Below, piece by piece: positions 32,678 through 42,482 of a stretch of DNA of 51,583 nt. Where the stretch lies: positions 1 to 51,583 of the forward strand of contig JAFDXO010000187.1 in the NCBI GenBank assembly GCA_018267925.1. The letters run 5' to 3'. The DNA comes from Bacteroidota bacterium (GTDB lineage: Bacteria > Bacteroidota > Bacteroidia > Chitinophagales > Chitinophagaceae). The notes below the pieces were generated by a model. It saw only the letters and a program-made list of their open reading frames with translations. It did no database searches and was not told the origin of the DNA. The stretch's first letter is position 1. Each line of letters starts with the position of its first letter. Both the position numbers and the translations under genes were made by a program.

Positions 32678-34951
32678 ATGCGAATTTACTTTAGACTGCT
32701 ATTATTATTACTATTCTTTTGCCATGCAAACAGCCAAGCACAAAACATGCCTATCGGCTATTGGCGAAGTCACATGCCGTTTACGAATGCCATAGCTGTT
32801 GCCACAGATGGTGTTACTCTTTTCAGTGCTTCTGATCAAAGCTTTTTTACGTTCAATGCTGCTTCCAAAGAGCTTACCACTTATAGTAAAGTAGAGGGCA
32901 TGTCGGATGTAGGCATTGCTGCACTCGAATATGATGCCGTTACGGGTTTGACGGTAATTGGATATACCAATGGAAATATAGACTTATTCAAAAACGAAAC
33001 CTTTTTCAATATTCCGGATCTGAAACTAAAAACAATTAGCCCTAAAACCATCAATGATATTTATACCGAAAATGGATTGGCATATCTCTCTACAAGTTTT
33101 GGTATTGTAGTGCTTGACCTGAAAAAAAGGGAAACAAAGGAAACCTATAACTTTTCAATAAATGGAAAGTCGTTTGGCGTACAAAAACTGGTAACTTTAG
33201 GAAACTATTTTTATGCCATTACAGACAGTGGAATTTTTCGTGCAAATAAAAGTAACCCGAATCTTCAATCCATAGCTGTTTGGCAACGGATCAATAAACA
33301 CATTGCTCTTGTAAGTGCATCAAGCTTTGCTTCCAAGCTGTTTCTAACAACCAAAGACTCTCTTTTTGTGCTGCGTGCCGATACGCTTTTCCCACTTTAT
33401 AATAGCCCCTATCAAATAACCAAGCTGACAACAGATAGCCGTGGAGTTCTGCTGAATGAATACAATACAACAAACTTTAACGGCGATATAAAGTTTTTTG
33501 ATTCCATAGGCTTGGTGTTCGACTCATTCAAAGTGAAAGGGAATCCGCAAGGTGTAGTCAAATTATCAGACAATACTTATTGGGTTGCTGATCAAGTATA
33601 TGGTTTAGGACAACGGAATAGTAGCAACACATTAGACTATATTCGTCCGGAAGGGCCCGCGGCAGCCGGCAGCTTTGATATACTACCTTACAATGGCGAT
33701 GTATGGGTTGCTCATGGCGGTTATGACGAAAACTGGACTTACACTTATAATACAGCCGGTGTTTCGCATTTTAAAGATGGTAAATGGACTTGGTTTAATC
33801 AACTGACCGATTGGGGCTTCTTTAATCAACTGACCGACTTTATAGCTTTAGCCAAAGATCCGATAGATGGCACAGTCTATGCTTGTTCTTATCGTAGCGG
33901 CTTAGTCGTTTTTAAACCCGATGGCTCCAAAGAACTGATTGCAGACACGCCGCTGTTAGAAAAACATTTTATTGATTTCACTTCTTATCGCGTAGCCGGT
34001 GCCACATTCGACTTGAATGGAAACCTATGGCTTAATAATTCCGGTGCCGTTCATGAATTATCTGTAAAAACAAGAGATGGAAATATTCACCGATATAGTG
34101 GAGCAGGCTCTCGATTGAATGCGGCATATATTCTCACCGACAACAACAACCTAAAATGGTATTTTTTACCGAGTGGTGGTGATGGAGTTGCTGTATATGA
34201 TGATAACAATACGCCGGATAATCCCGCAGATGATAGAATGGCAAAAATTTCAGCCTCTCAATACAATCTTAATTCGTATGTAACCTGCATTGCACAAGAT
34301 AGGCAAAATGCTATTTGGATCGGCACCAATGATGGTATCGGAGTTATCAATTGCTCACCCGATCAGGTGTTTGCAGGCAACTGTGAAATTCGAAAACCCA
34401 TTGTTCAGTTTGATAAATTTGCCGGCTATTTGTTTCAAAACGAAAAAGTACGAACTATTGCTGTTGATGGTGCAAATCGTAAATGGGTGGGAACAACCAA
34501 TGGTGTTTGGTTAATCAGTCCCGATGGTGATAAAATAATTTATCGTTTCACGGTAGATAATAGTCCGCTCCCGGCAAATGATGTAAGAAAGATTGCCGTT
34601 GATCCGGTAACAGGCGATGTATATATGGGTACAATAGCAGGACTGGTAAGCTATCGTAGCACAGCAACTGAAGGAGGAACAAGCAATGAGTCCGTAACTA
34701 CTTTCCCAAATCCTGTGCCAAGCGGATACAGTGGTACCATTGCCATTCGTGGGTTGGCTGAAAACAGCGATGTGCGTATTACCGATATTGCCGGGCAATT
34801 AGTGTTTAGAACCAAAGCTTTGGGTGGACAAGCCGTTTGGAATGGAAGAGATTATACAGGACACCGACCACAAAGTGGTGTGTATTTGATCTTTATTACT
34901 AATAAAGACGGTTCGCAAACACATGTTGGCAAAATGGTTTTTATGGAATAA
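32678..34951 (+). CDS. porZ: T9SS attachment-complex protein PorZ-like
   Basis: A 757-residue protein starting at ATG 32678 with a signal peptide (ending NSQAQ). The N-terminal propeller begins with the PorZ-type stretch IGYWRSHMPFTNAIAVA, then KVEGMSDVGIAALEYDA and TNGNIDLFKN. A second propeller follows, with KWVGTTNGVWLISPDG. A type A sorting domain ends it (TTFPNPVPSGYSG, PQSGVYLIFITN). P. gingivalis PorZ (776 residues) is part of the cell-surface PorU-PorV-PorQ-PorZ complex and helps present anionic LPS for attachment to cargo. Its stop is 2 bp before recO. I recall this adjacency in many Bacteroidota. It could also be a generic two-component-regulator propeller protein, but the N-terminal motif argues for PorZ. 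Confidence 0.8.
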   Translation: MRIYFRLLLLLLFFCHANSQAQNMPIGYWRSHMPFTNAIAVATDGVTLFSASDQSFFTFNAASKELTTYSKVEGMSDVGIAALEYDAVTGLTVIGYTNGNIDLFKNETFFNIPDLKLKTISPKTINDIYTENGLAYLSTSFGIVVLDLKKRETKETYNFSINGKSFGVQKLVTLGNYFYAITDSGIFRANKSNPNLQSIAVWQRINKHIALVSASSFASKLFLTTKDSLFVLRADTLFPLYNSPYQITKLTTDSRGVLLNEYNTTNFNGDIKFFDSIGLVFDSFKVKGNPQGVVKLSDNTYWVADQVYGLGQRNSSNTLDYIRPEGPAAAGSFDILPYNGDVWVAHGGYDENWTYTYNTAGVSHFKDGKWTWFNQLTDWGFFNQLTDFIALAKDPIDGTVYACSYRSGLVVFKPDGSKELIADTPLLEKHFIDFTSYRVAGATFDLNGNLWLNNSGAVHELSVKTRDGNIHRYSGAGSRLNAAYILTDNNNLKWYFLPSGGDGVAVYDDNNTPDNPADDRMAKISASQYNLNSYVTCIAQDRQNAIWIGTNDGIGVINCSPDQVFAGNCEIRKPIVQFDKFAGYLFQNEKVRTIAVDGANRKWVGTTNGVWLISPDGDKIIYRFTVDNSPLPANDVRKIAVDPVTGDVYMGTIAGLVSYRSTATEGGTSNESVTTFPNPVPSGYSGTIAIRGLAENSDVRITDIAGQLVFRTKALGGQAVWNGRDYTGHRPQSGVYLIFITNKDGSQTHVGKMVFME

Positions 34952-34953
34952 CC

Positions 34954-35688
34954 ATGTTGTATCAAACGAAAGGTATTGTTTTGAGGTCGGTGAAATATGG
35001 CGAGTCCAGCCTGATCATAACGTTGTTTACACAACAATTTGGCGTACAAGGATATTTGGTACAAGGTATTCGTAAATACGGATCAAAGTCCGGAAAAGCA
35101 GGGTTGTTGCAGCCTTCCATACTTTTGGATTTAGCAGCCTTCCAATCACCACAAATGTCTTTACAGCGATTACGCGAATTTCATCCGACACATTTATATC
35201 GGAGCATTCAAGAGGATATTGTAAAAAATAGTGTGGCACTTTTTTCGGTAGAATTACTGTTGCGCTTACTTCCCGAACAAGCACCCTTGCCGGAATTGTT
35301 TAACTTTTGCTTTTCCTATTTTTTGCAGCTTGACTTTCTGGAAGCAGCAGCGGTAGCCAATTTCCCCATTTTTTTTATTGTCAAAATTGGAAATTATTTA
35401 GGCTATTCTTTAAGTGGAAAATATACAGTAGAAACACCACACTTAAATTTAGAAGAAGGGGGCTTTACAGCTCATTTACCACCGTCTCATATTGAAGTTA
35501 GTCAAGCTGATGCGTGTGCACTACAGTCAATATTAAATGTTGATGACTTTTCCTCACTCGCTCAAATTCATATAGGGTCTGAGGTCCGTTTCCGTTTGTT
35601 AGATTGGTACATTTTATTTTTACAACAGCATACTCAACATTTTGGCGCTATCAAATCTTTGTCGGTGCTACGAGCTATTTTACACTAA
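34954..35688 (+). CDS. recO: DNA repair protein RecO
   Basis: A 244-residue RecO, which acts with RecR and RecF to load RecA on SSB-coated gaps. The N-terminal OB fold is visible as YQTKGIVLRSVKYGESSLII and GVQGYLVQGIRKYGSKSGKA. A helical C-terminal domain follows. The CxxC zinc knuckle of many RecO proteins is not seen. It starts 2 bp after the porZ stop, so the two are likely co-transcribed. Confidence 0.92.
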   Translation: MLYQTKGIVLRSVKYGESSLIITLFTQQFGVQGYLVQGIRKYGSKSGKAGLLQPSILLDLAAFQSPQMSLQRLREFHPTHLYRSIQEDIVKNSVALFSVELLLRLLPEQAPLPELFNFCFSYFLQLDFLEAAAVANFPIFFIVKIGNYLGYSLSGKYTVETPHLNLEEGGFTAHLPPSHIEVSQADACALQSILNVDDFSSLAQIHIGSEVRFRLLDWYILFLQQHTQHFGAIKSLSVLRAILH

Positions 35689-36013
35689 TTGTTGCAACTC
35701 AAATATCGAAAAATAGTTGCCCCTACTGTTAGCCATAAAATTCCTTTAATTAGAAAAAAGAGAAAACCCACGACCCCTAAACGTTTAAGCCATTTAAACC
35801 GACTTGTTTTTGAAGTTTTCTTGTTATTGTTGATTTGTGAATCCATTTTATTAGCTCAAATGACGAATGTGCTTTGTTGGGCGATTAAAGCTGATTGCCA
35901 ATTTATTATTTACGAGTTCACCAGCAAATAAAAGTTTGCTCTGGGTAGTGTATAAAAATAGTGTGCTTTTGTAAGCGTTACAAAGCTATGTGAATCAATT
36001 TTCTACTGTTCAT

Positions 36014-36045
36014 AAAAAAATAACCGATGCTCTCTACATCGGTTA
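36014..36045 (-). terminator. Strong terminator on the minus strand
   Basis: A perfect 9-bp stem pairs TAACCGATG (36021-36029) with CATCGGTTA (36037-36045), with a 7-nt loop. Read on the minus strand it is followed by seven T (36014-36020). It serves a minus-strand transcript in this gene-poor gap. Confidence 0.85.
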
Positions 36046-36078
36046 TCATTTCTCCATGCTCCAGAAATTCCGGTAGTG

Positions 36079-36147
36079 TTACCTTTCAGCCTTCGACATG
36101 ATAGCGGAGGCTACAAGCATGAGCAAGAATCCAACTATTCTTTTCAT
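36079..36147 (-). CDS. Tiny hydrophobic peptide ORF (22 codons)
   Basis: It starts MKRIVGFLLMLVASAIM and ends after a short charged tail (SKAER). The body is a single hydrophobic segment like a signal peptide or a small membrane peptide. The strong terminator lies 34 bp past its stop, in the right orientation. The unit could be a small membrane peptide gene, a small RNA, or the remnant 5' end of a lost exported-protein gene. I see no clear -7 box, though the region upstream is AT-rich. Confidence 0.35.
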   Translation of the reverse strand: MKRIVGFLLMLVASAIMSKAER

Positions 36148-36424
36148 ACTCAAAAATTTATTGGACTAATGTACACAATAAATACAAGTTGTCAATGTTC
36201 TTTAAAAAATTAATGGACTAATTATTAAAGCATTTTTTATGAAGAAAATTAAGAAGCTGTCCAGGTTTAGTAGCGAGAAATAAAAATTTATACCCAGCCT
36301 TTTTTTTACAATTTGCATTTAATTTCGTCGGGTGCTTTAATATCACAATCCGAAGCTTATATCATAATTTCACCGTGCTTTTATTTTCCTTGTTTTTTTA
36401 AAAACGCTCAGATATTTTTCTACC

Positions 36425-38224
36425 ATGAAAAAAGTTTTTTCCATAACCATAGTTGCATCATTATTTCTACACGCTTGCAATTCAAACAATAATCAATCAT
36501 CGGATGTTCAAACTTTTTTAGACCATTACACCACAGAATATGTAAAGCTTTATACACAAAGTAGCGAAGCGCAATGGAAAGCAAATATTGAGATAAAAGC
36601 CGGCGATAGCACCAATGCTACCAATGCTCAAAAAGCTGATGAAGCTATGGCTGCATTTACCGGAAGTAAAGACAATATCTCACAAGCTAAAAAATATCTA
36701 TCAGACACAGCTAATCTAACTCCGATTCAAAAAAAGCAATTAGAAATTATCTTGTATGCTGCTGCCAATAACCCGCAAACTATTGCTGATGTAGTAAAGC
36801 AACGGATCAAAGCTGAAACGGAACAAACACAAAAACTGTATGGCTATCAATATGTGCTGGATGGGAAAAAAGTAAGCACAAATGAAATTGACGATTTACT
36901 AAAAAAAGAAAATAATGTAGGCAAGCGTTTAGATGCCTGGAACGCCAGTAAAGAAATAGGTAAAACACTAAAACCCGGATTAGTAAATCTTCGTGATCTT
37001 CGCAATAGAACTGTTCGTGAATTAGGTTACAACGACTTTTTTAGTTATCAGGTTTCAGACTACAACATGAAGACGGACGACATGATGCAGACAATGGATA
37101 AATTGATGAGAGAACTCCATCCTTTGTATCGTGAATTGCACACTTGGATGCGCTATGAGTTAGCAAAACGATATGGTGTAAAAGAAGTTCCCGATTATCT
37201 TCCGGCACATTGGTTGCCCAATCGTTGGGGGCAGGACTGGAGTAGTGCTGTAACAGTTAAAGGCATTGACCTTGACAAGGTGTTGGGTACAAAATCTAAA
37301 GAATGGATTGTTCATGAAGGAGAGAAACTATATACCAGCATTGGTTTCCCTTCTCTACCGGAAACATTTTGGCAAAAATCCAGCCTTTACCCTTATCCAC
37401 CTGACAGCAGTGTAAAGAAAAATAATCATGCTTCTGCTTGGCACATGGATTTGAACCATGATGTGCGAAGCCTGATGAGCATAGAACCCAATGCGGAATG
37501 GTGGGAAACAGCCAACCATGAACTAGGGCATATTTACTATTATCTTACCTACACTAATAAAGATGTGCCACCACTTTTGCGTGCAGGTGCCAATCGTGCA
37601 TATCATGAAGCTATTGGCACGATGATGGGATTGGCTGCCATGCAAAAGCCTTATTTGATAGGTCGTGGATTAATTGCCTCAAATGTGCAGACAGACAGCA
37701 TTCAGTCCTTGTTGAAAGAAGCACTCAATTCTGTTGTTTTTATGTTTTTCTCTTGCGGCACGATGAGCAATTTTGAAAAAGAAATGTATGCCGACAATCT
37801 TTCACCGGATCAGTTCAATGCACGCTGGTGGGAATTAGCTAAAAAATATCAAGGAATAGTACCACCTAATATGCGAGGTGAAGAGTATTGTGATGCGGCA
37901 ACGAAAACGCATATTAATGACGACCCGGCACAATATTATGATTATGCTTTGTCTTACGTAATTCTTTATCAATTACACAACCATATTGCCAAAGAAATTT
38001 TGCATCAAGATCCGCGCTCAACCAATTATTTTGGTCAAAAAGGAATAGGGGATTTTCTGAATAAAATCATGTATCCGGGAGCATCAAAAGATTGGCGTGC
38101 CGTACTAAAAGAATCAACCGGTGATGAACTGAACGCTAAAGCAATGTTAGACTATTTTCAGCCCTTGGTGGAATGGCTAAAGCAGCAAAATGCTGGACGG
38201 AAATACACCTTGGAATCTTTGTAG
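36425..38224 (+). CDS. M2 family (ACE-like) peptidyl-dipeptidase lipoprotein
   Basis: A 599-residue zinc metallopeptidase of the M2 family. The signal has a lipobox, LFLHAC, near residue 17, so it is likely a periplasmic or outer-membrane lipoprotein. The zinc site is HELGH (365-369), with the third ligand in RAYHEAIG (E395). SAWHMDL upstream and GIVPPNMRGEEYCDA after it fit the family. Relatives remove dipeptides from peptide C-termini. It stands alone and is convergent with the oxidoreductase gene. Confidence 0.9.
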   Translation: MKKVFSITIVASLFLHACNSNNNQSSDVQTFLDHYTTEYVKLYTQSSEAQWKANIEIKAGDSTNATNAQKADEAMAAFTGSKDNISQAKKYLSDTANLTPIQKKQLEIILYAAANNPQTIADVVKQRIKAETEQTQKLYGYQYVLDGKKVSTNEIDDLLKKENNVGKRLDAWNASKEIGKTLKPGLVNLRDLRNRTVRELGYNDFFSYQVSDYNMKTDDMMQTMDKLMRELHPLYRELHTWMRYELAKRYGVKEVPDYLPAHWLPNRWGQDWSSAVTVKGIDLDKVLGTKSKEWIVHEGEKLYTSIGFPSLPETFWQKSSLYPYPPDSSVKKNNHASAWHMDLNHDVRSLMSIEPNAEWWETANHELGHIYYYLTYTNKDVPPLLRAGANRAYHEAIGTMMGLAAMQKPYLIGRGLIASNVQTDSIQSLLKEALNSVVFMFFSCGTMSNFEKEMYADNLSPDQFNARWWELAKKYQGIVPPNMRGEEYCDAATKTHINDDPAQYYDYALSYVILYQLHNHIAKEILHQDPRSTNYFGQKGIGDFLNKIMYPGASKDWRAVLKESTGDELNAKAMLDYFQPLVEWLKQQNAGRKYTLESL

Positions 38225-38250
38225 CAAAACGAAACTATTTAGCAAAAAGC

Positions 38251-39282
38251 TTATGAACCCTTTTCTTTTCCCGCGGCGTAAATTTTTTCAATTATTTCTA
38301 CCACTTTCAGTCCTTCTAAGGCGTTTGTAGTGATAGTAGCTTTACCGGAAAGAACATCTATTACATTTTGGATTACATAATGATGGTTGGCTGCAGATCC
38401 TTTGTAAGCACCATAATCATTGCCCGGATTGGTGGGAGCAAGAGTGGGAAGAGTATAATCTTTTACATGACAATGTTCGACTTTCTCCATGTATTGACCT
38501 CCAATTTTTACTGATCCGTTTTCAGCGATAATGGTCATTGAACTTTCCATGTTTTGATCCCATACGGAAGTAGAAAAATTGATACAGCCCATTCCACCAT
38601 TTGAAAAATTAAAACTAATGAAGCCGGAGTCTTCAAACTCGGTTAATTGTTGATGATTAAAATCTTTGAAACGAGCAGTAATGTTTTCTACATCGCCAAA
38701 AAGCCAGTACATGATGTCAATAAAATGGGAGAATTGAGTAAAGAGAGTTCCTCCGTCCAAGGCCTTTTTCCCATGCCAGCTATCTGCGGTATAATATCTT
38801 TCATCGCGATTCCAATAGCAATTTAATTGAACCATAAAAATTTTTCCGAGCTTACCGCTTACCACTAATTCTTTTATCCATACACTGGGGGGTGAATAAC
38901 GATTTTGCATAACAGCAAACAAATGCTTATGGACATGCAATGCTTTGAAGATAACCTTTTCGGCATCTGATTTTTTTAGTGCAAGCGGTTTTTCAACAAC
39001 AACATGTTTGCGAGCATCAAGACACATCATCGCTTGGTTAGCATGATACCCATTAGGGCTTGCAATTGAAACAACATCAATTTGGTTTATTAATGGATTG
39101 TCTATTAATTCTTCTAAGCTCGAGAAAAAAGGAACATTAAAATTTGAGAGTTGTAACTGTGAAGGGTCTTTTATATCTACCAATGCAACTAAGGCTGCAT
39201 CAGTGTTTCGTTGTATCATTTCTGCGTGACGTTTACCTATATGTCCACAGCCTATTACGGCAAATCGAATTTTGTTACTCAT
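38251..39282 (-). CDS. Gfo/Idh/MocA oxidoreductase, WlbA/WbpB-like
   Basis: A 343-residue NAD(P)-dependent oxidoreductase. The Rossmann fold begins FAVIGCGHIGKRHAEMI, with EKPLAL at about residue 97. The middle section VQLNCYWNRDERYYTADSWH and DGGTLFTQFSHFIDIMYWLFGD resembles WlbA/WbpB enzymes, which oxidise UDP-N-acetylglucosaminuronate at C3 on the way to diacetamido-uronic acid sugars. The assignment to this subfamily is by memory of the motif. The companion aminotransferase and acetyltransferase are not in the window. It heads away from the M2 peptidase and lies 3' of the polysaccharide genes. Confidence 0.75.
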   Translation of the reverse strand: MSNKIRFAVIGCGHIGKRHAEMIQRNTDAALVALVDIKDPSQLQLSNFNVPFFSSLEELIDNPLINQIDVVSIASPNGYHANQAMMCLDARKHVVVEKPLALKKSDAEKVIFKALHVHKHLFAVMQNRYSPPSVWIKELVVSGKLGKIFMVQLNCYWNRDERYYTADSWHGKKALDGGTLFTQFSHFIDIMYWLFGDVENITARFKDFNHQQLTEFEDSGFISFNFSNGGMGCINFSTSVWDQNMESSMTIIAENGSVKIGGQYMEKVEHCHVKDYTLPTLAPTNPGNDYGAYKGSAANHHYVIQNVIDVLSGKATITTNALEGLKVVEIIEKIYAAGKEKGS

Positions 39283-39325
39283 GTTTTTTGATAAAAGAAA
39301 TGTATGACTATTAAGAGTATTTGGT

Positions 39326-39333
39326 CAAAGATA
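39326..39333 (-). promoter_or_regulatory. Putative -7 box (TATCTTTG)
   Basis: It matches TAnnTTTG on the minus strand, 43 bp upstream of ATG 39282. This suggests the oxidoreductase gene has its own promoter within the polysaccharide locus. Confidence 0.45.
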
Positions 39334-39419
39334 AAAAGGGCTATTTCTTGATTTTGAATCAAATCGAAATAATTTTTGAAAGCTCCTACTGTATTGAAGT
39401 TCTATCGGAGAATTTGTAT

Positions 39420-41228
39420 TTATAATTGCATATTGTAGCATTTTTCCCAAAGAGCTATATTATAGAGCCTCCATTCAAAAATTCGATCGTCAGTTTGGTT
39501 AATTTCTCCCTTATACAAATGCCTGAGTAATGAAGAATTGTTTATGGTACGATAAATTTGATCTCGTTGCGGCAACCAAAAATTGATTGGACTGACAAAG
39601 CCAATTTTCTTTTTACGCCATGTAATTTCATCGGGTAGTACTTTTTCCATATTTTTTCGTAATAAATATTTTGACCAACCATCTACAATCTTGAAATTGT
39701 TGCTAAGCGAAAGAACCAATTCAACTACTTTATAGTCTAAAAAAGGGAGACGGGTTTCAATAGAATGAGCCATTGAATTTTTATCTTCCCATTTTAATAA
39801 TTGTGGGATTTGGGTTTGAAGAATTTCCATGTGTTGGAGTGCAAATAAGTCTTTAGATGCAGCCCGAGCCATCTGTTTTACCGTGCCAAAATCTACTGCT
39901 GCAAGGTACTTTTCTTTTACACCTTGAAGACGATGACGAATTCGACGCGAACGAACGGTGGCGTTTGAAAAGTAAAAGTGGTTTTTTAAAACTTCCGATG
40001 CTGAAATGCCGTATTGGTTTTTGCATTTGGCAATAAAAGCGGGAAGTTTAAACCAATTAAGGTCTCCAAATTGAGTAGCTATATATCTGGGGTAGCCAAG
40101 CAATATTTCATCCGATCCTTGCCCATCCAGCAACACTTTTACGCCAGTTTCATGAGCTAATTTCATTACAAAGTGTTGCATAAAAATAGAAGGCGATCCA
40201 AATGGTTCTTCATGATGTTGAATCACGGGTAACAATGCTGTCTCAAAGGCGTGAAGGTCGGGCGTGGTTATATGCCAATCAAGGTGGCAATGTTCAGCCA
40301 CTATTCGTGCATACTGTGTTTCATCGGATTCTGCATCCAATGAACCTGCTGTGATTGCAGTAAACTTTTCACCACTTTCTTTGGTATATTGTTTTGATGC
40401 AATGGCTGCTATATAGGAGCTGTCAAGACCACCACTTAGGCAAGTTCCTACTTTTACATCAGAACGTAATCGCCAATCAATAGATCGTGCAAACTCTTTT
40501 TCAAATAATTCAATGGCATCCGGAAGTGAAACGGATGAAAATTCGTTGTTCCTTTTTAAATCATAAAACCGATGAATTTCAATTCTGTTTTGCAAAAGAT
40601 CAAAAGTCAAAGAATGCCCACCTCTAAGTTGTCGAATATCTGCGAAAAAGGTTTCGTCAGTATTATCACTCATGTTGTAGGCTAGAAAAGACATGAGTCT
40701 TGTTTCGTTTACTTTTTGGGCTGAGATAAGGGTAAGAATAGCTTTTATCTCAGAGGCAAATATCAATTGGTTGTGATTGATAAAGTAATAAAAGGGTTTA
40801 ATGCCAAAACGATCTCGAGAGCAAAAGACCTTATTGTTTTTTCGGTTGTAGATTGCAAATGCCCACATTCCGTTAAATTGATGAACACAAGCCTCTCCCC
40901 AATGTTCATAAGCTGCTAACAGCACTTCCGTATCGGTTCCAGTGTGAAATGAATAGCCTAAACCGCGTAAGACTTCCCGAATCTCTATGTAATTGTAAAT
41001 CTCTCCGTTAAAAACAACAACCAGGTCATCGCCTCGTAACATGGGTTGCGCCCCATTGTCGCTAACATCCAAAATGGACAACCTGCGATGCCCTAAGCCA
41101 ATATTATTTTCTGTAAAGATGCCTTCTCCATCAGGCCCACGATGTATTAAAGCATCTGTCATCTGCTTCACCGTTTCGCGTGCTACTGTTTGCCCATTTT
41201 TATTTATGATTCCCGCTATGCCGCACAT
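39420..41228 (-). CDS. asnB: Asparagine synthase, glutamine-hydrolysing
   Basis: A 602-residue enzyme. Cys2 (MCGIAGIIN) is the N-terminal glutaminase nucleophile and is followed by LIHRGPDGEGI. The synthetase half has the ATP loop SGGLDSSYIAA (about residue 265) and SIETRLPFLDYKVVELV near the C-terminus. In polysaccharide loci, such enzymes may amidate sugar uronic acids rather than make free asparagine; the location favours that, but the sequence cannot tell. ATG 41228 is required by Cys2. Confidence 0.93.
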   Translation of the reverse strand: MCGIAGIINKNGQTVARETVKQMTDALIHRGPDGEGIFTENNIGLGHRRLSILDVSDNGAQPMLRGDDLVVVFNGEIYNYIEIREVLRGLGYSFHTGTDTEVLLAAYEHWGEACVHQFNGMWAFAIYNRKNNKVFCSRDRFGIKPFYYFINHNQLIFASEIKAILTLISAQKVNETRLMSFLAYNMSDNTDETFFADIRQLRGGHSLTFDLLQNRIEIHRFYDLKRNNEFSSVSLPDAIELFEKEFARSIDWRLRSDVKVGTCLSGGLDSSYIAAIASKQYTKESGEKFTAITAGSLDAESDETQYARIVAEHCHLDWHITTPDLHAFETALLPVIQHHEEPFGSPSIFMQHFVMKLAHETGVKVLLDGQGSDEILLGYPRYIATQFGDLNWFKLPAFIAKCKNQYGISASEVLKNHFYFSNATVRSRRIRHRLQGVKEKYLAAVDFGTVKQMARAASKDLFALQHMEILQTQIPQLLKWEDKNSMAHSIETRLPFLDYKVVELVLSLSNNFKIVDGWSKYLLRKNMEKVLPDEITWRKKKIGFVSPINFWLPQRDQIYRTINNSSLLRHLYKGEINQTDDRIFEWRLYNIALWEKCYNMQL

Positions 41229-41285
41229 AATATTTTGCAGTAGTGATTTTAATTAGTTGTAAATAATCAAGTAGTTTCATTTCAA

Positions 41286-42482
41286 TTAGATTGATTTGTT
41301 GAGAATTTCATCTACAATTTTGTCATAGTCTAACATTTTTTCAGCTACTTGATACGCTCTATGTTTGATTAATGTAAGATTTGGGTCGTACAGTAATTTG
41401 TGAATTTTTTCAGCTAATGATTCAATAGTCATTTGCCCTTTGCGAATAATGCGTATGTTATCATCAATATTTAGATAGTCAACATCGTGGCAAAATTCGT
41501 TGCCGGCTTCATTGATATAAGCCTCTCCTAAGATTAATGGAAGCCCCATGCCAAGAGATTGTTGCCATAATACAGTTTGGCTTGCTGGAAAAACAGCGAT
41601 ATCGGAAGCGCCCATGTAATTATATACTTCGGTTGAATTTACCCATCCTATAAAGTGAATATTAGGATTTCCTTTTGCAGCAATTCTAACCTCTTCTTCA
41701 TAGGGGTCGTCTTTAGTAAATTGACCTACCAATAATAGGTGGACATTAGGGTCTTGAAGAAAATTAACCGCCTCTACAAGAATTTTTGATTTTTTAAGTC
41801 GTGTCAGCTTTCCACCATTGAAAATAACTCTTGCTTCAGATGGAATATTTAATTGGCGACGTATTTCTTCACCAGCATGATTTTCTTTTACTTCTTTACA
41901 CATTTTCAAGTCCACTCCAAGTGAGAGCAGTTTTGTTTTATTTTGTGAAATTCCATAAACCTCCTGAATAAATGTAGCACTGGAGGGAGTGACAGAATAA
42001 ATTTTATCTATGTAGTTGGATGCCCTTTTATAAATCTTAGCCCTAAAGATTTTATGTAAAACTAATAAAGATAGTTTAGATCGTGCAGAGTTACTGTAGT
42101 CTGAATGAAAGTCAATCACGATCCGGCATTGGGGATTATTTTTTTTGAATCGAACTGCTTCAGATAAATCGGGTAGAATTTGATGTAAATAGATTAAATC
42201 AGGCTTTAGTTGCTTAAGCAAAGAATATACGCCCTTAAATTTTCTTATTTTTCCAAAACGATTATATTGTAGAGGCAGCTTGATGATCCGTGCACCATCA
42301 GCAAAAATTTCAATGGGTTGCTTGATGGGTACATGGATATTGTTCATGTATTCAAAAATATTTTTAAAGCTGCCGGCTAAGATTACAACTGTATGCTCTT
42401 TTCTTGAAAAATATAGTGATAGCAAGTTCTCTTGATATTGAAACCCCTCATAATAGGCATCACACAGCATTACGATAGTCAT
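41286..42482 (-). CDS. Glycosyltransferase, GT4-like
   Basis: A 398-residue GT-B fold glycosyltransferase. The N-terminal acceptor half starts MTIVMLCDAYYEGFQYQENL. The donor half has RVIFNGGKLTRLKKSKILVEAV, LLLVGQFTKDDPYEEEV and IHFIGWVNSTEVYNYMGASDIAVFPA, typical of GT4. The final EX7E-type site appears altered (SLGMGLPLILGEA). It is likely to add one sugar to an O-antigen or capsule unit at the inner membrane. Confidence 0.8.
   Translation of the reverse strand: MTIVMLCDAYYEGFQYQENLLSLYFSRKEHTVVILAGSFKNIFEYMNNIHVPIKQPIEIFADGARIIKLPLQYNRFGKIRKFKGVYSLLKQLKPDLIYLHQILPDLSEAVRFKKNNPQCRIVIDFHSDYSNSARSKLSLLVLHKIFRAKIYKRASNYIDKIYSVTPSSATFIQEVYGISQNKTKLLSLGVDLKMCKEVKENHAGEEIRRQLNIPSEARVIFNGGKLTRLKKSKILVEAVNFLQDPNVHLLLVGQFTKDDPYEEEVRIAAKGNPNIHFIGWVNSTEVYNYMGASDIAVFPASQTVLWQQSLGMGLPLILGEAYINEAGNEFCHDVDYLNIDDNIRIIRKGQMTIESLAEKIHKLLYDPNLTLIKHRAYQVAEKMLDYDKIVDEILNKSI

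Larger units (their letters stand above)
35689..36424. other. 736-bp stretch without a large gene
   Basis: It includes an 80-codon frame at 35689-35931 starting with TTG, with an arginine/lysine-rich N-terminal part and one hydrophobic segment. I do not trust it: it starts at the recO stop on a rare codon and resembles no family. On the minus strand lie a tiny hydrophobic ORF and a strong terminator (36021-36147). Near 36239 is a 14-codon ATG frame (MKKIKKLSRFSSEK). The rest is AT-rich. Confidence 0.5.

Noticed and set aside
35689..35931. 80-codon plus-strand ORF after recO
   Set aside because: It starts on TTG at the recO stop, resembles no family, and has a composition expected of AT-rich spacer DNA. 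It is kept only as a note in the gap entry.
36239..36283. 14-codon frame MKKIKKLSRFSSEK, resembling the leader of some Bacteroidota RiPP precursors
   Set aside because: There is no core peptide and no modification enzyme nearby; lysine-rich short frames are common in AT-rich DNA.
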